Shown here in pieces: positions 57,804 through 64,000 of a DNA stretch of 64,000 nt. Below the pieces are notes generated by a model, which made no database searches, had not been told where the DNA came from, and saw only the letters and a list, made by a program, of their open reading frames with translations. Position numbers and translations under genes: made by a program. The DNA is from Lunularia cruciata (lineage: Eukaryota > Streptophyta > Marchantiopsida > Lunulariales > Lunulariaceae). Position 1 is the first letter of the stretch; each line of letters starts with the position of its first letter. The DNA lies in assembly GCA_948567375.1 (NCBI GenBank), contig OX419760.1:42656001-42720000 (forward strand), read 5' to 3'.

Positions 57804-58730
57804 TTAGAAGCTCGAGTTCTTTCTCAAGAGGTCAGTCAATGATGCAGCCACATGAGCATAATAGTGGATGAACCGCCGGTAAAAACTGGCCAATCCATTG
57901 AATGCCCGTACTTCTTTAGCATCCTTTGGGGTAGGCCAATCAGTAATGGCCTTGATCTTCTCTTCCTCCATCTTGATCCCCTCTGATGAGATCTTATAAC
58001 CCAAGAAGGTAACCTCCTTTTGCCAAAAAGCACACTTCAACTTCTTGCAGTAAAATTTCCATTGTTGTAGTCGTCTTAGGACTTCTCGCACATGATTCAC
58101 GTGTTCTACCTCTATCTTGCTATAGATTAAGATGTCATCCAAGAACACCACCACTGACCAATCCAATAGTCCATCCAACACTCGATGCATCTGATCCATG
58201 AAGACTGTTGGTGCATTAGTGAGTCTGAAAGGTAGAACTCTCCACTCAAAATGTCCATACCTTGTGCAAAAGGCAGTCTTTTGCACATCTTCTTTATCAA
58301 TCGGAATTTGCCAATAGCCACTACAAAGATCCAACTTGGAAAAGTAATGTGCTCCACTTAGATGATCAAGTAAGTCATTGATCCGAGGCAAGGGATATGC
58401 ATTCTTCACGGTTTGCTTATTGAGCCCACGGTAATCAATATAGAAACAAAGTCCTCCATCCTTCTTTGGAACAAATAGTACTGGTGCTCCCCAAGGAGAA
58501 GTACTATGTCGTATGAAATCCTTCTCCAATAACTCTGTAAGTGTTGTTTGCAACTCCTCCAACTCCTTTGGTGAGAGCCAATAGATTGGTCTACTCACGG
58601 GAGCACTCCTTGGCAATAACTTGATCTTGAAGGGCATACCTCGGTCGGAGGGTAATCCCTTTGGCAGATCATCCGGAAACACATTTGCAAACTCTTGAAC
58701 TATCCGATCAACCATCACTTGATGCGGCAC
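57804..58730 (-). pseudogene. A'' reverse transcriptase (open RT core)
   Basis: 308 open codons covering the RT core: [68 protein letters not shown], and the intact catalytic box [13 protein letters not shown]. It is open through the connection KMEEEKIKAITDW. The family A TAG at 7995 is CAG here. Protease lies upstream behind a stop, so this is a fossil, but the RT domain itself looks undamaged. Confidence 0.85.
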
Positions 58731-59205
58731 TTCGGCACTTGGCCCTCCTCAGATTGTTCTTGTGCAATCGGCTTGATCCACACCGCAAATACAGACTTAT
58801 CTTCCTCCAAAGCTTGCTCTATGGCTGCTTCCTTAACAAACTTCCCCTCTAGGGACTCATCTCTCTTCCAAGCTTGCTCCATGGTTGCCTTCCTGGCAAA
58901 CTTCCCATCTTGGGACTCATCTCCCTTCCAGATTTGCTCTATGGCTACCTTCTCGACAAACTTCCCATCTTGGGACTGACTATTCTTAGGTGTCTTACTC
59001 AGCGGTGCCAGACAACCTAATCAGAAATTCCTACCTTGGTGTTGTACTTGAATTTGGCGTCGGGTCCAATCGAATTGAACCTTATGACATTCAAGCCAAG
59101 GTAGACCTAGAATGATATCATAGTGTAGAGGTGCCACTACAAACCTCATACACTCCAAATACTCCTTCCCAATCTTGAAGGTAACAGGATGCAAGGTGTG
59201 GAATG
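58731..59205 (-). pseudogene. A'' protease C-terminal part and repeat linker
   Basis: Minus strand from about 59200: sequence equal to the second half of family A protease (EYLECMRFVVAPLHYDIILG), then the linker with three 20-residue repeats (58979-58800). The catalytic DSG lies beyond the B2 junction and is missing. Confidence 0.8.
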
Positions 59206-61548
59206 CGAGGTGTGGAATGCGAGGTGAGGAGTCATCTTGTAGGTGATCGAGGAAAGGGAAATAGAGTTGGGCTCGTGTTAGTGTGCAAGGGAGAAGTCAT
59301 GAGAGTGAAATCGAGAGAAAGTGAGAAAGCAGAAGAGATGGGAGGAGGGAAGAAGAACTCCAAATTTGTAGTGAGAAATCATGCGATTTGGAGATTAGAT
59401 GTAGTAGCGAGGATTGAAGTCTTGAGCCGACTTCAGATCACATTTCTGGCATGGAACTGGAACGTAAGTTTTCCAGGATTCATGACAGAAATCATCGAGA
59501 GTAAGTGTCTTGATGGACCCGAGGAAGAAGGGAAGAGAGGAAATCCAGCTCGCTGGACAGAGTTGGATTGGAGATTGGTACTCGGGAAGGAGGCAGGCTT
59601 GGAGCAGGGAGCCACGTTCTTGGGGAAAGGAGAGATAGCTCAAGAAACTCAGGAGGTGAGAGATGCCTTCTCGTCAAAGAGAACGAAGAATGGGCACAAG
59701 GTAGAAAGTAACAAAGACCCTGTCAAGAGAGGAATTGTGAGTGCTTTGATGGCAATCTTGAAGCCAAAGAGAACAACATATGTGATGAAACACCAAGCGG
59801 TGTTCTTTCACAAATTGTTTGCAGGAGAACCAATTAATTGGGCAAGGTGTTTTCATGGGAGAACAAGGCAGATGGTGTGGAATCTGCGGGATAAGTCGCC
59901 TCCACATTATATTGTGCCGTTTGCAGCGCATTTCTACCTCGGGCTCAATTTGCTGAACTCGGCGGAGCGGAATCGGATGGTGTTGCACTTCCATCCGGAT
60001 GTGCGAAAGGAGGTCGATGTCGAGGAGCAGCAATACATTTTGCAAATCCGGAGCACGGACGATTACTATGCAAAAATAGGGAAAAATGTGGAGGTTGTGG
60101 TAAGTACCCCGACAAAGAAGAGGACTCGGCAAGCAAAAGCCGAAGAAAACAAGAAACCTCAAAAGATGCAGAGGAGTAACCCGAGGCAAGGAATGGTGGT
60201 AATTGAGTCAAAAGATGAAGATTTAGAAGGCGAGGCCGAGCTCAAGACGGAGGACTCGGAGCATGAGGAGGAATCTAAGCTTACACTATAGAGCGGAGAT
60301 ACAAGTAGTGATAGTGAGGACGGTGGAGAAATGACCTTGGCGCCAGTGGCTGAAGAATACAAAGAAGAAGTGCAAGCCGAGGTAGAAGCCGAAGACAATA
60401 CAGCGCTGGAAGACAAAGTACCGGTGCCAAAGGACAAGAAGATCACAGTGCAGTGAGGAGTTTGCTCACGACGTAAGGCAAAGTGTGAGGCGGGACTGAG
60501 TCGAGTGAAGGTAGAGGTAGAAGAAAGCTCGGGCAGTGAGGCATCAATCCCGATACGAAGACTCCAGAGAAGAAGGCAAGTATCGGGAGAACACGAGGAG
60601 AGAAGAGAGACCCCTCCGTGGGAGGAAGAAGTTGCCAGTGATGGAGTGGAGTACCTGCGAGAGGTAGTGTGCCCACTGCTAGTAAAGTTGGAGCAGAAGA
60701 AGAAGGAGATGCAGTCCACTTGTCCCGAGGTAAAGACTGTACTGCAGGTGGTAGCAAGATTAGAAGAAGAGAACTCGGAGTTGAAGAGGAGTGTAACCCA
60801 AGGTGAGAAGAAAAGGCTTTCTGATTTCGTGGCCCTCTGGTCTTACATCCAAAGGGCCACCCCTTATCGTGAAGTAAAAGAGAGATTACAAGAGTTACTT
60901 TGTAATCAGGAAGAGAAGGTTGAACAGAAGGAGAAAGAGAAGGAAGCGGTGAAAGCTGAGTTCAAGGAAGAGTTGGCGATGTACAGAGAGGAATGGCTTG
61001 AAGATCAGGAACAAGAAAGGAAGACAAGATTGGAGCCTTTGAAGGAGATAGTCCTCAGAGTGAATGCGATGTTAAGTACAAAAGCCAGCGTTTGAATTGA
61101 AGAAGCACGTCTGCACGAGTTGAAGTTGTTGGTGCAGGAGACAAGGCGAAGACAAGCGAAGGACACGGAGATGAATGCCTTGTTAATAAAATTAAGAACT
61201 TGTGTAGATAGGAAGGTGTTGGAAGTAGAGGATAACATTTCCATTAGATTAGACTTAGTGAAGGTAGAGCTAGAAAAACTTCGGAAAGATGTTAAAGCAA
61301 AACCCGAAGTAGATAACATAAGAGTCCAAATGTCTTTGGAGTTGCCATCAGAGACATTAGAGAAGAGTGGGTCAAGAGATAAGGAGTTAGATAGATTACC
61401 CACTAGTGAAATTTCAGATCAGGAAAGAGAATTGCTGGACTTGGTAGAAGAAGTAGAAGATCTGAAACCCGAGGAAAAGATAGTAGGAAGTAAGATTACT
61501 TTGGGTTCGGGTTTGAAAGCCGATGACGATGTAGACATCGGATCATAG
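59203..61548 (+). pseudogene. B2 LTR-borne ORF, ~780 codons with three in-frame stops
   Basis: One frame, open but for TAG 60289, TGA 60454 and TGA 61093. The likely start is 59203 or ATG 59299. In order it has a globular N-terminal domain of ~270 residues (VVRNHAIWRLDVVARIEVL, RGNPARWTELDWRLVLGK, GEPINWARCFHGRTRQMVW, PPHYIVPFAAHFYLGLNLLN), a Lys-rich then acidic low-complexity region, and long coiled coils (VKLEQKKKEMQ, VARLEEENSELKRS, EKVEQKEKEKEAVKAEFKEE). It loosely recalls ORF proteins of Athila-like elements, but I cannot name the domain. The frame lies in what should be U3 and has a homologue in B1. Function unknown. Confidence 0.65.
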
Positions 61549-62342
61549 TGGTAACAGATTTGAGATTTGAATAGACAGATATGAAGAGGTGCATTGTCAT
61601 TTCGGATCTACAGGTTAGAACAGTTTTTAGAACGGGATAGTTGTTAGAACTGTCGATTGCTTCACTATTTAAGAGTGGCATTCGTAGAGAATTGTTGTTC
61701 AGTGCTCATTATTTTTGAGAATAGATAAAGCAAAGTGCTATGAAGCAGTGCTTGTCGCTTGAGCTTGATTCCAAGTATCAGCTTTGTAATTGTGTTTGTG
61801 AGTGTTTGGAGAAATTTGAAGTGCAAGTCTGTGTGTTTGTTGGATGTTGGATTCCGCAGCCTTGATCTTCATTCTGTGTGTTTGATCCTGAGTGAAGTGC
61901 AATGGGAGCAATGCCTTGACAAATCTAAGAGGAATTGTAGTGTTGGTAGTATTCTGCATTTGTGAGTGCAGTGCAAAGTTGATGTGAAGCAATTTCGATC
62001 GAGGAAGTTGTGCCTTCAGTGGAGGGGTAGAACACAATTCTGAGGTGAAGTCATTTTGCAGTGAATTGCCATTTTTGGGAGAGCTTGAATCATCACAATC
62101 AAGATTGTTTGGAAAGAATTGATGGATTTGTGATTAAAGAGTGTTAATTTGTGACAAAACTGTGAGTCAGTGCTTGTTACTCTCTTCTGGGTGTGGTTTC
62201 TACCTGAGAGATTAAAGATGCAACCAAGAAGAACTAAATTGTTACTTTGACTTTGTATTTGGACATTTTTGACTCGTATCTTTGCGGGAACGAACTTTAC
62301 TGACCCGATTACCGCAAAAGTGATATTTGCCGGGTTGTCACA
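59211..62342 (+). repeat. B2 5' LTR (~3.1 kb, contains an ORF)
   Basis: The right edge is secured by the primer site and by B1, whose homologous sequence also stops at the same base (12142). The left edge is inferred from the junction with A''. B1 shows that sequence upstream of the ORF end travels with the LTR. If the true LTR starts only after the ORF, near 61550, the ORF would be internal 3' sequence and B2 would be rearranged. The second LTR of the element, outside the window, would decide this. Confidence 0.6.
61664..61673 (+). promoter_or_regulatory. B2 LTR TATA-like box
   Basis: ACTATTTAAG about 115 bp after the ORF stop, conserved in B1 (11465-11475). It would start the element RNA near 61700, so the ORF falls in U3 and R-U5 spans ~640 bp. 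Confidence 0.45.
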
Positions 62343-62349
62343 TGATTTT

Positions 62350-62367
62350 TGGCGCCGCTGCCGGGGA
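62350..62367 (+). other. B2 primer binding site (tRNA-Asp type)
   Basis: TGGCGCCGCTGCCGGGG follows the LTR end after a TGATTTT spacer, as in plant Tat/Athila elements that prime with tRNA-Asp. It fixes the LTR end and the plus orientation. Confidence 0.88.
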
Positions 62368-62430
62368 TACAAATCTCGGAAGTGGAAGAATACGAAGCCA
62401 AATTGGAAACTGGGTAGCAACGCAATATGA

Positions 62431-63824
62431 ATGTCTGCATTGAGAGAACAATGGGAGGAGAGAGCTCGAAGATGAGCACTTCAGCATGAAGAAAATGAAC
62501 ATTGGAACGTCCCATCCATTGTTGACGAGACTGAACGAGAGGCGTCGGAGTTTCAATTCCTTCACGAAGTGCAAGCAGCCCTGCGAGAACTTGACCACAA
62601 GAAACGCAAAGGCGGTTGGCAAGGCTACTTTGCATCTCCCTCTTCTTCCAAGAAGAAGAAAGAATCGAGTGGGCAAACATATGCATTGCGGCCCAGTACA
62701 CCAACTTCCCCTAGAGCTGTAAAGGAAGTTGTTTCCTTGAAGACCTTTGTTCGAGAAAAGACAGCAAGAACACTTACTGAAGACGAGTGTCAACATCTTC
62801 TACGAACGATTCCTTGGTTGTCCCAAAGGAATTTTGAAGAACCAATCGAAGGTGTTGATCCTGAATCTTCCACTCGGGTTGAAGTCGACACCCTCATAGC
62901 AGAAATTGTCAAAGAAGACCTCACCTTGAACTTGATGAATTGGAATCCCTAGGCTGACAACACGGCGTCAATTCCAGCCATTCTTTCAGTTCCGTCAAGT
63001 TCCACATTACCTCAGCCGATCCTAGTGCATCGAACGATGACTTTGCTTCCTATCACCCGACACGCCTATCAGAAGTACAAGGGGATAGAACAAGACAAAG
63101 ACCCCGATGAATTCATCAAAGAATTCAAAGTCATCTCCTTCGCTAACAAGGAGCATGACTCGGCGGATCGATTGAGAATTTTCCCAAGTTTGCTCCGCAA
63201 GAAAGCTCAGAGCTGGTACACCCATGTGACCCAGAAGGGGTTTGTACCAGCGGACAAGGCAGACTTGAGAAACAACTTCTTGGAACGATTCCGGGAAGTT
63301 GATTACGATACGAGTGTCTTCGTGGCACTCAACGATTTGGACCGTGGCAAGAAGGAGAAGTTGAGAGACTACTCCGAGCGGTTCATGGCACTACTGAACC
63401 GAGTTCCCAAGCAATCGGGGGTGGTGGGTTACTCCGATGCCCAAGCCATTATCTGGTTCCTCGGAGGCCTTTCATCGAAGATACGAATCTTTGCCAGGGA
63501 GAGGAATGTAACTTCCCTGGACAAAGTACTCAAACATGTCGCTTGTTATGAAGCGGCCCACTCTCACTCTGCCGGTAATTGGAGAAATCGGGAGAAGAAA
63601 GGCAAGAAGCCCAGAAGTAGAGCTTCGCATAGTACCTCCCCTTCTTCGGACAAATCTTCCACGACTTTGAGCCCTTCTTCGGAATCCGAAGAAGAATCCA
63701 AGCCAAGACGAGTCAAAAGACGTGGAGGCAAGAAACCAGTGACTCCTCCCGCCAAGAGTGTACATAAGGCGGATACAGAGCTGGATGCCCTCATCAAGGA
63801 GTTTTTGGATTTCAAGATCTAGAT
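62431..63824 (+). pseudogene. B2 gag, with two in-frame stops
   Basis: One frame from ATG 62431. TGA at 62473 (CGA-like context) and TAG at 62950 interrupt it. The N-terminal part has a Glu-rich helix and LTEDECQHLLRTIPWL. The long open part 63025-63822 holds a retrotrans_gag core (YKGIEQDKDPDEFIKEFK, KAQSWYTHVTQKG, FLERFREVDYDTSVF, YSERFMALLNRVPKQ), then a Ser/Lys-rich tail ending at TAG 63820-63822. A CCHC knuckle lies in the next frame just downstream. In life this would be the capsid precursor. Confidence 0.8.
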
Positions 63825-63826
63825 GA

Positions 63827-64000
63827 TTGGGGCCAAGGCCGAAGGAAGGCCCCAACATTTGGACGATCTAATGTGTGGTGCACCGCATGTGGCAAATCGG
63901 GCCACGCCAACACAGAATGCAATACTCGTAATGCATTCCCGATGCAGCAAATTGATTGGGTTCCGGGATGGAACCAAGACAAGGACGAGGAGGCTATGTA
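63827..64000 (+). pseudogene. B2 nucleocapsid zinc knuckle in the -1 frame
   Basis: Beginning about 63826 the frame -1 to gag is open to the window end. It encodes DDWGQGRRKAPTFGRS, the knuckle CTACGKSGHANTEC (63880-63921) and QQIDWVPGWNQDKDEEAM. The two frames overlap around 63800-63825. Either one base was gained or lost, or a programmed shift joins them. The rest of pol is outside the window. Confidence 0.7.

Larger units (their letters stand above)
55384..59210 (-). mobile_element. Family A copy A'' (minus), 5' end missing
   Basis: 3' LTR 55384-55809, polypurine tract 55810-55820, then chromodomain, integrase, RNase H, RT and protease, cut at about 59200-59210 by family B2. Gag, leader and 5' LTR are missing. 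The left LTR edge abuts element H. A'' is closer to family A than A' is, and has a largely open RT. Confidence 0.9.
59211..64000 (+). mobile_element. Family B copy B2 (Tat-like Ty3/gypsy), 5' LTR and gag; runs off window
   Basis: A long 5' LTR (about 59211-62342), a tRNA-Asp-type primer site (62350-62367) and gag up to the window end. The left junction lies in A'' protease. A 14-bp motif GTGTGGAATGCGAG is doubled there, so the exact first base is uncertain. The right LTR end is TTGTCACA. The ~3.1 kb LTR, the primer site TGGCGCCGCTGCCGGGG and the gag layout resemble the Tat/Ogre/Athila group. Confidence 0.8.

Overview
The window looks like nuclear DNA of a land plant. It holds two intron-containing plant-type genes and a thick layer of nested plant Ty3/gypsy LTR retrotransposons. 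Short introns (about 90 to 530 bp) next to dense retrotransposon nests suggest a bryophyte or lycophyte, but the species cannot be read from the sequence and a seed plant is not excluded.

Layout. 1-17978 is a retrotransposon nest. Family A' (minus strand, 12143-17978, its 3' end off the left edge) was entered by family B1 (plus, ending at 12142). B1 was then entered by family C1 (minus, 1-3332) and by a full-length family A chromovirus (plus, 5681-11264). A' also carries a solo family C LTR (15209-15953) with a perfect 5-bp target duplication. 17979-35800 is a gene island. A ten-exon gene for a chloroplast HCF145-like protein (plus, 21788-26883) converges on a seven-exon gene for a BIG BROTHER-type RING-H2 ubiquitin ligase (minus, 29384-32359). 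For both genes the splice phases add up to a full-length open frame. 35830-38520 is a long pyrimidine-rich, repeat-rich tract followed by a minisatellite. 39594-47394 is a complete, recent family D element (minus) with two nearly identical LTRs. 47395-64000 is a second nest: a gag-bearing fragment G, a family D copy E (plus), a family C copy C2 (minus), a D LTR fragment, a Tat/Athila-like RT fragment H split by a solo D LTR, a family A copy A'' (minus), and family B2 (plus), which runs off the right edge inside gag.

No virus of people, animals or crops, no toxin gene, no CRISPR and no rRNA or tRNA gene was recognised. The most unusual signals are: (1) the family A LTR carries an array of heat-shock-element-like GAAnnTTC modules just upstream of its TATA box; (2) family B appears to have a ~3.1 kb LTR holding a ~780-codon reading frame, seen in two copies; (3) a short open frame of ~70 codons with a shared C-terminal PVVxY...IYxL signature sits between the primer site and gag in three different families (A, C, D); (4) family D has an extra zinc-knuckle ORF upstream of gag; (5) a 2.4-kb polypyrimidine tandem tract. 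Nearly all element genes are broken by in-frame stops, many at CGA or CAG codons, as expected of old methylated copies. Family D is the youngest, yet its RT active site reads FIDN instead of FIDD.
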